Assembly (NCBI GenBank): GCA_963854835.1
Contig: OY978527.1
Span: forward strand, 17,617,584-17,681,583
Length of the DNA stretch: 64,000 nucleotides
Source of the DNA: Megamerina dolium
Lineage: Eukaryota; Arthropoda; Insecta; Diptera; Megamerinidae
Direction of reading: 5' to 3'
Part shown: piece after piece, positions 35,734 to 46,808 of the stretch
Layout of the letters: each line of letters opens with the position of its first letter
How positions within the stretch are numbered: the first letter of the stretch is position 1
Made by a program: the position numbers and the translations under genes
Notes under the pieces: generated by a model
What the model saw: only the letters and a program-made list of their open reading frames with translations
Told to the model about the DNA's origin: nothing
Database searches by the model: none

Positions 35734-37353
35734 CAGTCAGGGACTAAAGTTTAAATACACCCATCAAACATCGCTTTAAATAAAAATAAAGCATTTTAAC
35801 ACAAATGTAAGTATGCAGTTTATTTTTAGTTGAATAATGACCAATATCGAAAACCAAAACAATTCACTTTTTTTCATAGATAACTTAAAATTCATCAAAA
35901 ACTAAAAAAATACATGGGACAAAAGTTTAAATACAATACAAAATTTTCTTTCTTTAGCTGATTTTAGCTTAATTAAAAAACGTTAAACTTAAATTAATAT
36001 TTGGTAGGTCCGCCTTGAGCTTCAATGACTCCCTGCAGACGACGTGGCATAGACAGAACCAAATTTTCTGTTTCGGATGTGCTGATTTCTGACCAGGCCT
36101 TTTTCAGAGCCTCTTTAAGGGATTCTTTGTTCTTTAAAGCTGCGCGATTGATTTTTCGGTCCAATAATTCCCAAGCGTGTTCAATTGGGTTTAAGTCCGG
36201 TGATTGGGGAGGACTACAGATCTGACGTGGAGCATAATACAGCAACCAGTCCTTCACCAAATGCGCGGTATGCTTAGGGTCGTTGTCTTGTTTAAATATC
36301 CAACTTCTTCCCAGACCCAAGCTATCCACAGAAGGCTGCAAATTTTGTTCCAATATACTTTTATACACGTGTTTGTCCATTATTCCATCGATAAAAGCCA
36401 AGTGTCCCACGCCAGCTGCTGCAATTGCTCCCCAAACCATCACACTACCGCCCCCATGTTTAACGGTTGGTATTAAATTTTTGGTTTGAAGTGCTGTGCC
36501 GGGCTTGCGCCAAATTTTTGCGCGACCATCGCTGCCAAAAATATTAAATTTAGATTCATCTGTGAATAAGACACTTCGCCAAAAGTCCTCATCCATATCT
36601 TTGTACTTGTTTGCAAAATCCAGACGAAGTTGTCTATTTTTTTCAGAAATAAGCGGTTTTTTACGTAGAACTCTGCTTCGATAGCCGTTATACCGTAAAG
36701 CTCTTTGTACGGTTTTTGGGTGAACATGTTTGCCTGACACCGCAGCAATACTACCGGCTAACTTTGGCGCACTTATTTTTGGATTTTTGTCCACTTCTCT
36801 TAGGATAAGGTTTACATCTCGGCGAGAAAGTTTTTTTGGTCGACCAGTTCTGGGTCTATTTTCCACTGTTTTGTAAGTTTTATATTTTCTTATTACGTTT
36901 TGCACACTTGCACAGGACAAATTCAAAATGTTTCCTATATCACGGTAGGATTTGCTTTCTTTAAAGTGTTTAATTATTAAATCTTTAACACCAGACTCTA
37001 TTTGTTTACCTTTGCCCATTATTTTGCTTTCAAGTCTACCGACAACGATGAAATCACTAATAATACTGAATAAATATGCGTAAGTGAAGAAAGCAAAAAA
37101 AATATAACGGTACTTTTTCAAAGAAATTGCAAAAACACGTGTTTTCTTGTATTGTATTTAAACTTTTGTCCAGCGTATTTTTTGAGTTTTTGATGAATTT
37201 ACAGTTATCTATGCGACAAATACAAATTTTTTGTTATTGTGTTTGCTTACTGATAGACTGCAAAAAAACTGCTTACTTAGATTTTCGCAGCAATGCTTTA
37301 TACGAGTTAAAATTAAGATTTGTGGGGTGTATTTAAACTTTAGTCCCTGACTG
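35734..37353 (-). mobile_element. Tc1-C, putatively intact Tc1/mariner element
   Basis: The ends CAGTCAGGGACTAAAGTTTA are perfect inverted repeats of about 29 bp, with TA at 35732-35733 and 37354-37355. A related inner repeat (GGGACAAAAGTTTAAATACA near 35916-35935, inverted near 37154-37173) lies in each arm, giving the IR/DR layout. The 1620-bp element encodes a full-length transposase. A second copy at 62495-63646 is about 98.5% identical by eye. Confidence 0.95.
35994..37019 (-). CDS. Tc1-C transposase (DD34E)
   Basis: This transposase would bind the two sites in each arm and move Tc1-C by cut and paste at TA targets in the nucleus. I take the ATG at 37019 (MGKGKQIESGVKDL), which gives 341 residues, typical of Tc1. 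An in-frame extension upstream lies in the arm and is not needed. Residues 10-55 form the first helix-turn-helix (YRDIGNILNLSCASVQNVIR). RTGRPKKLS near 62-70 is the GRPR-like linker, followed by a second helix-turn-helix. The catalytic residues are Asp in LFTDESKF, Asp in QDNDPKH and Glu in LNPIEH, 34 residues apart. KHGGGSVMVWG and the terminal TKY are present. There are no stops or shifts. Nothing shows that it is expressed. Confidence 0.93.
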   Translation of the reverse strand: MGKGKQIESGVKDLIIKHFKESKSYRDIGNILNLSCASVQNVIRKYKTYKTVENRPRTGRPKKLSRRDVNLILREVDKNPKISAPKLAGSIAAVSGKHVHPKTVQRALRYNGYRSRVLRKKPLISEKNRQLRLDFANKYKDMDEDFWRSVLFTDESKFNIFGSDGRAKIWRKPGTALQTKNLIPTVKHGGGSVMVWGAIAAAGVGHLAFIDGIMDKHVYKSILEQNLQPSVDSLGLGRSWIFKQDNDPKHTAHLVKDWLLYYAPRQICSPPQSPDLNPIEHAWELLDRKINRAALKNKESLKEALKKAWSEISTSETENLVLSMPRRLQGVIEAQGGPTKY

Positions 37354-37355
37354 TA

Positions 37356-37924
37356 TGTACAATATTTTTAACTTATCAACGGTTTTGCTTATTCTAAATA
37401 TAATTGTTTATCAAAATCCATTATGTTAGGATGGAAATCACTTTTCACTTTGATCTGCAATTCCGGAGGTCAATAATACGATACTTTGTTCGCCAATAAG
37501 ACATGTGAATCTTGCAATGAGAGTTTTCTTTACCTGAGAAGGCAAGAATTACTCAACTCAATAATTTATTAAAATGTATGGGTACCATATTGTAGTCTGT
37601 TGTGTCTCATCATACTAATTTGGAATGTATTGAGGCGAACACTCTTCCACATGGCGTCCAATTACGACCACTTTTACTGCCTTCTTTTGCTGCACATTCC
37701 TGGAATGACGCCTGCTTTTCGGTCGGTACTGTTAGGTGTATCAATATTTAGATGCTGAAATTATAATCAAGCAGCTAAGGCATTGAAAACCAGCTATCAT
37801 ATCTAGTATCAATCTTAGGTCTTCGTTCATTTAACCTTCACCACACGGACTTCATGGGGATCATTCATCAATTTGTATGGGTTAATTCAACAATAACGTG
37901 AAACACCATTTATATCGTTAGAAA
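37356..37924. other. non-coding DNA, nothing recognised
   Basis: No supported gene or repeat was recognised. Confidence 0.45.
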
Positions 37925-38012
37925 TCTTCAGAAGAATTGTAAATTGCTTGCCGACAAGTGGGTACCGTTCGAAAGAAAAATCTCCACTAAGCTACGCCAC
38001 TCACCCACTGTA
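37925..38012 (-). repeat. SINE fragment with internal deletion
   Basis: TTGCTTGCCGACAAGTGGGT and ACCGTTCGAAAGAAAAATCT from the SINE body run directly into CACTAAGCTACGCCACTCAC, the reversed A-box end. The B box and the region between are deleted. Confidence 0.7.
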
Positions 38013-38815
38013 TATAGGGTGAATATACATGCACGAGTATATAAGATTGTAAAACCAACAATAACAATAACTCTGCTTCCTCTTTTCGTTTTTTTTTTTT
38101 AAGTTTTTATTCTATTCAATACGATGCGCTACATTAAATGATGCATTCCTCTATCTCCTCCTTGATTCGTTATTGCATATGCACGACAATCAAGCATTAC
38201 AATTTCTGTAATTTTTTTTCCTTTCTATTTTCTGTCAAAACGGGGCTGTAACTGCCGGTCGACTTACTGCTTTTGCTTCACTGCGCATTCTTATTTCTCT
38301 TTTGACGTCTTTTGCTTTTTTTTTTTTGTTCTTGTTTATTATTGTAAAATTCATGATTTGTTTTTTCTGAATATTTTCACATAAAAAGACAAATTAAAAA
38401 CAAAAAACGTGTTGTGCTAATTTTTTTCTTTCGTTGGCTCTGAAGTCATTCAAACTACTCGTTGCTATTGCTGGCGCATTCGCTGTCGTTGCATTTAATC
38501 CCGTTTCACTCGCTGTTTGATTCGTGCAATTGTTTTTGTTGCTTTTGTCTGTACTGTGCTGTACTATGCTGTGCTATGTGTATGTACTTTTTTTTATTAT
38601 TATTATCATTATTGTTGTTGTTGGGTGCTTTCCGTCGATTCACTTCGCTGCTCTTATTGTCACATCGTATTATGATGGTTTTAATTCGTTTTTGGTTGAA
38701 GTTATTTATGTTTTGTAATTTTATTGTATATGTGTGCGTGTTTATTCATTGGAATTTTCTGCAACGACATTGGAGTTTCATTATTATTGTATTGTATTGT
38801 ATTTATGTGACTTAG
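38013..38815. other. AT-rich non-coding DNA, nothing recognised
   Basis: T runs are present. The plus-strand frame at 38462-38815 is Leu/Phe/Cys-rich low complexity without a domain. Confidence 0.5.
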
Positions 38816-38816
38816 T

Positions 38817-39182
38817 GGGTGCCGTAGCTCAGTGGTTAGTGTGTTGGCCTTCTGATCTGTAGGTTGTGGGTTCAATCCCAGGTTGAAGCATAGCAATTTT
38901 AATATTGAAAATATTTTTCTTTCGACCGGTACCCGCCTGTCGTCAGCAAGCACTTGGCAATTCTTCCGGCAATAACAATTTGCCATGGAAAAGTTTCTAA
39001 AAGAACTCTGTGACGAAGCTCAGAAAACGTGATGTCACAAGATTTCTGCCGTTCGGAACCGGCTAAATTTAGTAGGTTCTAATACTGTAATGGAAGAGAA
39101 GCTCGATCAAAGAGCCCTTTGGGGCTTTAAGTGCCACATAATTATTTTTATTTTATTGTATTTATTTATTTATTTATTTAGG
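38817..39182 (+). repeat. full-length tRNA-derived SINE
   Basis: The head has an A box TAGCTCAGTGG at 38825-38835 and a B box GGTTCAATCCC at 38869-38879, spaced as in an internal RNA polymerase III promoter. The body of about 240 bp includes CTTTCGACCGGTACCCGCC, GTTCGGAACCGGCTAAATT and GGGCTTTAAGTGCCACATAA. The 3' end is a (TTTA)n tail near 39158-39181. Six further copies or pieces are in this window. It should be transcribed by RNA polymerase III if active, but it encodes no protein. Confidence 0.88.
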
Positions 39183-40084
39183 ATCAGCTTGCGCTGCTCG
39201 CATTTGAATTACTGACAGATATTTTATATTTCTTTATTTATACATACATATGTTTATGTTGACATTCATATGTACATTACGGTGTATCACGAAAAAAAAG
39301 CTCCAGAAAATCACCCCTTGTTTGAAAGGCTTTCGGGACAAAAAAACATCAACAAATATGGGTAGATATTAACCCTTAATGAAAATTTAATGTCATTATT
39401 ACTACTTTAGTTTTAGAGCTAGCTTCACACGTTAAAATAGGAAGTTTTATCGTTTTGTGATGGAAACAATTTTCATTAGGGGGGTGGGGTACAACTAGGG
39501 GAACTGAATATGATTTTTTAGAGCGTTATGTATGGAATTATAGTCCAAATAACAACTGAGCTATGACAAAAAAACATTTTGGCGGTTCTAGAAGGGTAAG
39601 GAAAACATTTTTTGTTTTGTTCTAACGTTTCGACATCATCTTTCAAGCTAGGGGTGAAATTTTGAATCCTTTTGTATGGGGGAGCGATCCACCTTACATC
39701 ACCTTATCCACCGCCTTAATGTATATATGTAGACATGTATGGTTTAACACAACAATATACATTCAAAGTTCAAAAATGCAAATGCATTGCTCTCGTTATG
39801 GTCATTCTTGTTGCGTTGTTCTTGTCGATTTTATTGTTCTGCCCACACTGCTGCTGCTGCCCCATGCAGTATGGAAATGTCATTTGCATGATGAGAGAGA
39901 GAGAGAGAACGAGGACGAGGAGTACGAGTTCTGTTATTGTTTTGATTTTGTTGGAATTGGACAACTTGAATGTAAGCAAATAAAGTAAAAGATAAATGTA
40001 TTTCAGGTTTGCTTTCAAAATAGACAAGCAGTTTGACAGAGGTTCTCTTCTAGTATGGTTATGCGTACCAAGTTCAGATCCTAC
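39183..40084. other. non-coding DNA, nothing recognised
   Basis: A GA tract lies near 39893-39908. No gene or known repeat was identified. Confidence 0.45.
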
Positions 40085-40839
40085 CCCCATAGATTTATTT
40101 TGATAGTCGATTGCGAATGAAAAAATTGTTATTCCAAAGTGAGCTCAAGGTAAAGCCTTACAAGTACACGATCTTACACCAAAGGAACAAAGAGTTGGAC
40201 TCGAAGGAGCAAAAGAGTTGTTGCGCTTGCACGAACGTGGCGAATTTCCAAACATTGTGTTCTCTGATGAGAAAAATTTCCCTATTGAGCAGTTCATAAA
40301 CTTTCAAAATGATCGTATTTACTTAACAGAACGCACTTCCTAAAATTTGAGACAACGAATGGCCACCCAAAGTAATTTTCCATCTCAAGTAATGGCATGG
40401 GCAGCTGTGACCGCCGATGGACGTTGGAGAGCGTCGTTTTCATCGAGCCTGGTGTCAAAGTCAATGCGACTTATTATCGGGAAAAAGTTTTGGAAGTTGC
40501 TTTAGAGCCATGGGCACGCAAATATTTCGGTCGTAAACCATGGACGTTGCAACAAAACTCGACACCGTCTCATAAAGCTCGTGTGAATCAAGAATGGTTA
40601 AAAAACCATCTTCTACACTTCATTTCTGAATTTCGAATTCGCCAGATGCAAATCCGATGAACTATTCCATCTGCGCTATTTTGGAGAGCAAGATGAGGAC
40701 TAAAAAATATGCCAGTATGGATGCGCTGAAGAAAGCCATTGTTCGTGAATGGGTCAAAATATCGGAAGATCACATTCGTGATTTTTGTAATTTGAATCAA
40801 AAAATAATAATTTCACACAAAGAAGATATGGTCGCTTGA
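40085..40839 (+). pseudogene. mariner-like (DDxD) transposase, heavily mutated
   Basis: Reading across three frames gives ELKVKPYK, then HDLTPKEQRVGLEGAKELLR and FPNIVFSDEKNF (first Asp), then TAA at 40341-40343. It continues PSQVMAWAAVTADG, VFIEPGVKVNATYYREKVLE, WTLQQNSTPSHKARVNQEWL, PDANPMNYSICAILESK, and TKKYASMDALKKAIVREW. Relatives of this family carry Asp in QQDSAPSHKA and PMDYS; both are Asn here (40556-40558 and 40660-40662). One stop, at least three frameshifts and two lost catalytic residues make it a fossil. The family resembles DD37D mariners, but the spacing cannot be counted across the deletion. Confidence 0.85.
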
Positions 40840-40840
40840 A

Positions 40841-41418
40841 TAAGTAACACTTCAATCGCCTGTTGTTGTAACTCCAAAGGATGATAGAGTATAGATTAGT
40901 GCATTACGTACTTTTGCCATTTTCACTGGTGGGCTTCTTGCGTCGGTTGATGCTAGAGTCGGTGTTTTTGCACTTGCTGGTGCTACTGGTGGTGGCTGAC
41001 GATGTAACACAGCAGTTATAGCACAGATAATGAGCAAATGTGTCGTCATATTTTATTGAAAGAAAACGCAGACGAATTAAAGTTACAAGCCAAGCAAAAT
41101 TGCAATTCCAAATGATAATAGACTGTACAATTGATGCATTGCACACTTTCCTCTTATTGAACTGATTTCCTCTTATTGAATTGATTTCATATTAGTTCAT
41201 ATTTAAACAGAAAAAAGTGTAGGCGAATTAAAACTACATATGTAGGTACGAGTTACGATTACGCTCTTTTTAGAACTCTAGTTTGCTGACAAAAATAATC
41301 GTCTGAACGAAATTTCAGCTCAATAGCTTTATATTTACGTGCGCAAATTCTGAAAACATGTTTCGAACAGACAATTTCGTATAGAAATAATAGTACGTAC
41401 CGAGTTTCAGCTCCATTT
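40841..41418. other. non-coding DNA, nothing recognised
   Basis: No supported gene was found. Open frames on the minus strand at 40852-41146 have no known motif. Confidence 0.45.
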
Positions 41419-41427
41419 CGTTATATT

Positions 41428-41878
41428 CAAATAAATAAAATAAATAAATATGTGGCACTTAAAGCCCCAAAGGGCTCATTGGCCGAGCTTCTCTTCCATT
41501 ACTGTTGTGCGTCTTAAATTTTGGACAGTATTAGAATGGACTTACTTATTTTAGCCGGTTCCGAACGGAAGAACACTCGTGACATCAGTTTTTCTGAGCC
41601 TTGTCACAGAGTTCTTTTTAGAAGCTTTTTCATGGCAAGTTGTTACTGTCGAAAGAATTGCCAATTGCTTGCCGACAGGTGGGTACCGTTCGAAAGAAAA
41701 ATCTTTTCGATATTAAATTTGTTGTGCATGAGCCGGGGATTGAACCACGACCTACAGATCAGAAGGCCAACACACTAACCACTGAGTCATGTTGTGCATG
41801 AGCCGGGGATTGAACCACGACCTACAGATCAGAAGGCCAACACACTAACCACTGAGTCACGGCACCCACGTTATATTT
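41428..41878 (-). repeat. SINE with duplicated tRNA-like head
   Basis: It is reverse oriented, between direct CGTTATATT repeats at 41419-41427 and 41879-41887 (9-bp target duplication). The (TAAA)n tail lies at 41430-41447. The body includes AGCCGGTTCCGAACGGAAG and TTGCTTGCCGACAGGTGGGT. The tRNA-like head is present twice as an almost perfect 70-bp tandem repeat (41721-41790 and 41791-41860). Each head has GGGGATTGAACCACG (B box) and TAACCACTGAGTCA (A box). Confidence 0.9.
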
Positions 41879-42070
41879 ACAAGTGGAAAATCTGTAAAAA
41901 CTGGGAAATTCTATATTAGTATGGGATATAGTCAGGATATTCATTCAATCGAATTCATTCATTCAGAGGTGTTACGTTCGAAAACAAAAAGTCAATAGAA
42001 CCTGATTCCCATTCTATAACATGAAGACAAAGTAAGTGAAACAAAATAAGTTAGTGTTTGAGTAAGAGTT

Positions 42071-43639
42071 ACGAAGCATAAAACACCACCCTTAAACGTT
42101 CCCACTCTAGGGGGGGTTCCATTAACTCTGCGAGAAGAAACTCGTTATCTAGGAATAGTCCTAGACCGAAAACCAAACTGGAAGAAAAACATTAGTTGTA
42201 GGGTTGAGAAAGCCAGCACTGCACTCTATGCCTGTAAAAGAGCAATAGGGAAAAAGTGGGAAATGCAACCAAAAATTGTTTGTTGGATTTATAAGGCAGT
42301 TATCAGGCCAGTCCTCCTGTATGGGGTACTGACCTGGTGGACTGCACTTACTAAATCCTCCCATGTCAGGCCCCTTGAAAAAATACAGAGAGCAGCTTGT
42401 GTTTTAATAACGGGAGCACTGAGAACAACTGCAACGTTAACACTAGAAGTGCTTCTGCATCTTACTCCGCTTGACTTACTTGGTAAGCAGCTAGCGGCTA
42501 ATTCTGCTTTACGCCTTACCGGCTTGCACCAATGGACATCAAAGTCCTTCGGACATACAAGCATACTGGATAATTTTAATATTGTAACTTCACTTGATTA
42601 TATCAAGCCGACATATGCCTTTGAAAGGAAATTCCTAACCTCCTTCCCTGATAGGCTCGCCTGGGAGGAGGAGGAAGTATTCATGCCAAATTATACTCTC
42701 ATCTTTACTGATGGCTCTAAGCTTAATGGAAGGGTGGGAGCAGGTGTGTATTCCGAATCATTCAACCTTAATATTTCTTTCCGCCTGCCTGATCACTGTA
42801 GTGTGTTTCAGGCAGAAGTTAAAGCGATTCACAATGCACTTACTTGGATCAAACAGAGCTTTGTCTCCCGCAGAGACATTTCCATCTTGAGCGATAGCCA
42901 AGCTGCAATTAAGGCCCTGGACTCATTTCTCGTGAAATCTAAGACCATTCTTGACTGCCGCAAATCTCTTAACGAGATGGCTGAGCAGCACAATATTCTC
43001 CTGTGCTGAGTACCCGGACACAGGGGTATACGAGGAAACTGCATAGCCGACGAGCTTGCAATACAGGGTACAAATGAGCCTCTAACCCAGGAGAATTCTC
43101 GGTTAGGGATCCCCAGAGCCACGTGCAAGCTTAATTTGGAGGTTATCACCACCAACGTCTTCCAGAAAAGATGGACGGCTACACCCATCTGTAGGACGGC
43201 GAAATTGCTGTGGCCCCTACTCAGCAAGAAACGTTCACGAAAACTTGCCGATCTTAATAGGGTAGACATCTCGACCTATGTGGGAGTGGTCACTGGTCAC
43301 TGCTGTGAGATTAGGTCTGGGCAACCTCACTCATGACTTCTGCAGAAGCTGCAGAGATGAGGAGGAACTTGAGACGATCTCACATCTGCTATGTACCTGC
43401 CCCGCTTTATGCAAAAATCGAAAAAAATTTCTAGGACACTACCATTTGAGTGACCTAGCCCAAATATCTCAGATCGATATTGTCAATCTCCTAAAATTCA
43501 TTCAACGTTTCGGTTGGTTCAGTGAGTAGCTAGGTGAAGGAAAAATCCGTACGACGGTATCACAACAGGCCTAATTCTGGCCTATGTGCGCTCTCTCTCA
43601 TCAGAGAGAGTGGCCGCTCTATCCTAACCTAACCTAACC
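42071..43639 (+). mobile_element. 5'-truncated RNase H LINE with CCTAA tail
   Basis: TTGAGTAAGAGTT occurs at 42058-42070 and 43640-43652, a perfect 13-bp target duplication. The insert ends ATCCTAACCTAACCTAACC, so its 3' tail is (CCTAA)n rather than poly-A. The coding remnant is described separately. Confidence 0.9.
42080..43529 (+). pseudogene. LINE reverse transcriptase C-terminus, RNase H and zinc knuckle
   Basis: The frame runs from about 42080: RYLGIVLDRKPNWKKNI (thumb), YKAVIRPVLLYG, then LITGALRTTATL. RNase H follows with IFTDGSKLNGRVGAG (Asp near 42712), CSVFQAEVKAIHNAL (Glu), ISILSDSQAAIKAL (Asp), and VPGHRGIRGNCIADELAI. A TGA at 43007-43009 replaces the Trp expected before VPGH. 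A frameshift between 43278 and 43336 precedes NLTHDFCRSCRDEEELE and the CX2CX10HX4C knuckle. The frame stops at 43527-43529. The polymerase core is missing by truncation. Its RNase H catalytic residues are intact, so the break is recent. It belongs to the same lineage as the 33-kb copy. Confidence 0.9.
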
Positions 43640-43652
43640 TTGAGTAAGAGTT

Positions 43653-45615
43653 TAGTGTAAGGGCTCTATTAAAAATTTGAATAAAAGAGAATGAAGATTA
43701 AGTGTTGTATTTGCAACAATTTCCTTTTCCTACGTTTACCTTAATTGATGACGTCACGCGAGTACACCTGAAGCAGATTAGATTTTTGAACCCAAGTGCG
43801 AAATCTTATTTTTTCATTCATGACATAAATCTGATATTATGTTACTATAATTTTTTTTTTATGAATTATTTTATCATCAGTATCATCAGTTATTGTAACT
43901 GTAATTTTGCAATTTTTTTCAGCTTTTATTATTACCATAGTAGATTGTGTTTGTATACGTTTGCTTTTATTATTTTGTTCATTGATAATTTATAGTCAAT
44001 ATTCCAGGATTGTTCTTTTGAAGTTGTATTTGTTTTGAATAGTTAATTTGTGCATATCATGATTGCTTATTTTGACAGCTGCTACATTGATTTGTTGTTG
44101 TTATTATTAACTTTACTACTTAGTCATACGTTTATCTTTATGTGAGGTGATAAAAGTGGAAAGTACAGAATAACAACGCCCCCATTAGTCAAATCTAAAC
44201 AAACTTTGTGTGGTCACCCTGTAATATATTCTTCTGCAGGAAATTTCATTGAATGTCTTCGAAGACAAAAACTCCACGCGATAGATGTAAATTTGTGAGA
44301 AGTGCAAGAATCATACGTCGGCCAGAGGCAACAAAAACATATCAAGATATTCAATATGTGAACCATTAAATATCGCTAATTGTGATTTTTTTTTTTATCG
44401 TATCATTCATTTAACCCGTTTGTCATGTAATTTGTGCTGCTTGGAACTCTTGTTTTTATTTTTATTTTTTTATTGCGATTTTTTCTTGCGAATTTCAATT
44501 TAATGTCTTTTGCGTATGATGACTCGTTTGATATTTCTGCGAATTTTTATTGTTTTTCAAGACTTTGTATGTGTAATATGTAGATATTAACATTTGTTTT
44601 TGTTTTTCGTTTGGTTTTGCTCCTCTGGCATTTATATGTCATTTCTTTAAATATGCAATTAAAACTTTTAACATTAAAGAAATCACCCTTGGGTCGTATG
44701 TATTTTAGAAGACGAAGAAATTCTGCGTTTACTCCCTAAACAATAATTTTAAAGTTGAAAAATTGAAAAAGTAACAAAAAAAAAAGAAACATTGATTATA
44801 TCATGTTGATCTATTCTACTACTTCTTAAATTTGAACAAAATTTAACTTTTTTTCTTCTCCCTCACCCATTAAATTTCAACTCTTATCCTCATCTCGCTC
44901 AAATATTTATGTATGTATTATGCTTGAGACGAAAGTGTTAGAAAGTTTTCAACAAACAACAAGAACAACACTGAGAATGTATAAAAAAAGCCATTATTTA
45001 GTAATGACAACAACAACAACAACAACAACAATGGCAATTTCAAACAATTCTAAATATCAGTAAACAACCATGGCAGGCAGCAGTTAGACGACACATCAAC
45101 AATCATAACAACGACGACGATGACGAGGAAAAAAAAGCAAAAAGAAGCAACCCTAATATCTTGAGTTTGCAAAATTGATATTATTATTCTCTTTTTTTGT
45201 ACACGGCAGGGATGACAGACCCGAAATCTCTTTTTGGAAAAATTTGCATTTCGAATTTTTACAAATATAATAAAGTAAATATCACAGCCATTCGAAAAAG
45301 GCTTGCCCAGCAGACAATAGAAATATTGCTGCTATTAATGTTTGCGGTCATTGGATTCAATGTCAAGTTCGGCTTTCATTCCTAACGTCGAAAAAACAAC
45401 AACAGTTTAAACACTCATAAAAATAGCCCGAATTGTATGACCGTCCCAATTAATTCTTTTGCCCAAGGATTTTTTCCAAATATGCTTACTCTTTACCACT
45501 TCGAGGGACTGACCTACAAAATTTATTTTATTTCTTTTTTTGTAAAAACTTTAAATTTTATACAATCCGTCCAATACAGAAAAAATTTTTGTTCTCTTTT
45601 AGACTATATAAACTC
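43653..45615. other. AT-rich non-coding DNA
   Basis: No gene is seen. There is a CAA array at about 45007-45032, and T/A-rich low-complexity frames. Confidence 0.5.
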
Positions 45616-46140
45616 TTAAAACGTGGTGAAGCAGTCACTATTTGTTTTTTCGCGAATTTCAAACCGTATGTCGTGAATGGCGTGCTCCATGTTGCTCTTC
45701 AAGGCCGTAAACTTCTTGGCTTGTCCTCGTAAACCAATGATTTCAAATAATCGTCCAAATGCTACGACCCACTTTAGTAAACAAATCGGGCATAGAGTAT
45801 GTGACACCGTCCTACTGAATTCAAAGGTCTTCCAGACCCTCTTGACGTACTTTGGGGACAAGAAATTCTTGAGCCTGGCCCTGTACTGATCGTCATTAAC
45901 AGTGGCAGCTCGACTTGTTTCGATTTTGAGGAAGTATAGCCAAATTATGCCAATTCTTGCGCCATTTGAGTCTTGTAGGTATCTTCCACAAATTTAACGG
46001 TGAAACAGTGAATCCATTTTCAACTGTTCAAGCGAATTCACGTCAAAAGTGATGGCTGTCAGTTTCAATTCGTGCAGCAATTGGATCTTGTGGGCATGTG
46101 CGCAAAGTCGTTGCGCAAAACCAATGTTCAATAGTGTTGC
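45616..46140 (-). pseudogene. mariner transposase fossil, internal deletion
   Basis: The minus strand, read in shifting frames, gives HAHKIQLLHELKLTAI, SLEQLKMDSLFHR, then TVNDDQYRARLKNFLSPKYV, and near the end TALKSNMEHAIHDIRFE. These match, in order, the Y-K-I-Q-L-T-Q-E-L-K-P, W-A-L-E-Q-L..F-H-R-K-I, T-V-N-G-D-R-Y-R-A-M and L-K-x-N-I-x-x-A-I-x-x-I segments of insect mariner transposases. The DDxD motifs are deleted or unreadable. No inverted repeats are seen. Confidence 0.62.
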
Positions 46141-46307
46141 GCTTGTCTACGCTCTACGAACATTTCTTATTGGACACTATTGATAATGTTGCTCAGGTGA
46201 AATGTCAAACAATTCTGTATAAAAACGCGTTATGACTTCTCAAATTGACTTGTCAGATTTGGTCCGTATTGAAAAAAGTCGTTTTATAGTATTATGATAC
46301 AAATGAA
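46141..46307. other. non-coding DNA
   Basis: A short spacer with nothing recognised. Confidence 0.4.
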
Positions 46308-46311
46308 TTAA

Positions 46312-46808
46312 GGGGGACTTACACCTTGTCACTTTCAAAAAATCAATTTTTTTTTTACATTTTTCTGATCTAAAGGGTCTTATAAATCAGCCTGTAAAAG
46401 AATTCGTCTCTATTTCGAGAGTATTGGAGATTAAGTTTTCCGAAACTTTAATTTTTCAAACTGGTGTACACGATTACGAGAGAACAAATCAACGTATCGG
46501 ATTAATTTTTTTTTATATTTTTTTTTCAGAAAACACTTAGCAAGGTCCCGATCGTTCATTTTTAAGAAATTTCAATGTACTGCATTTTGACAGTTTTACA
46601 TAAGACAAAAAACATAGTACGAAAATGAATTTTGTGAAATAATATCCGCCATTTTGTGAAAAATCGAAATTTTGAAAAAGTGAACGATCGGGACCTCACT
46701 AATGTAAGAATAATTGAAAGTCTTCTTAGATTTTTGATTTCAGATAACTAGGGTCGATCTAATCATGTACACCGTTTGACCTTGACCTTTTACTTTTGAG
46801 GCGCGCGC
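46312..46808. mobile_element. TTAA element E5, right end diverged
   Basis: The left end GGGGGACTTACACC follows TTAA (46308-46311), and the next bases (AAAAAATCAATTTTTTTTT) resemble the subterminal zone of E1. Nested inverted repeats lie inside: CAAACTGGTGTACACGATTA near 46458 with TAATCATGTACACCGTTTG near 46761, and GTCCCGATCGTTCA near 46543 with TGAACGATCGGGAC near 46681. A TTAA is at 46809-46812, but the expected CCCCC end is missing, so the right boundary is uncertain. Confidence 0.6.

Noticed and set aside
36025..36489. Plus-strand frames over Tc1-C
   Set aside because: Shadows of the minus-strand transposase, which has the full set of Tc1 motifs.
38818..38890. Possible tRNA gene
   Set aside because: A and B boxes are present, but the anticodon and acceptor arms do not pair well and the unit recurs with the same 240-bp body elsewhere, so it is a SINE head.
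39470..39720. Possible further TTAA-type element (GGGGGGTGGGG near 39479)
   Set aside because: No inverted partner and no TTAA on either side.
43618..43639. Interstitial telomere repeat
   Set aside because: Only three CCTAA units at the exact 3' end of a LINE bounded by a target duplication; it is the LINE tail.
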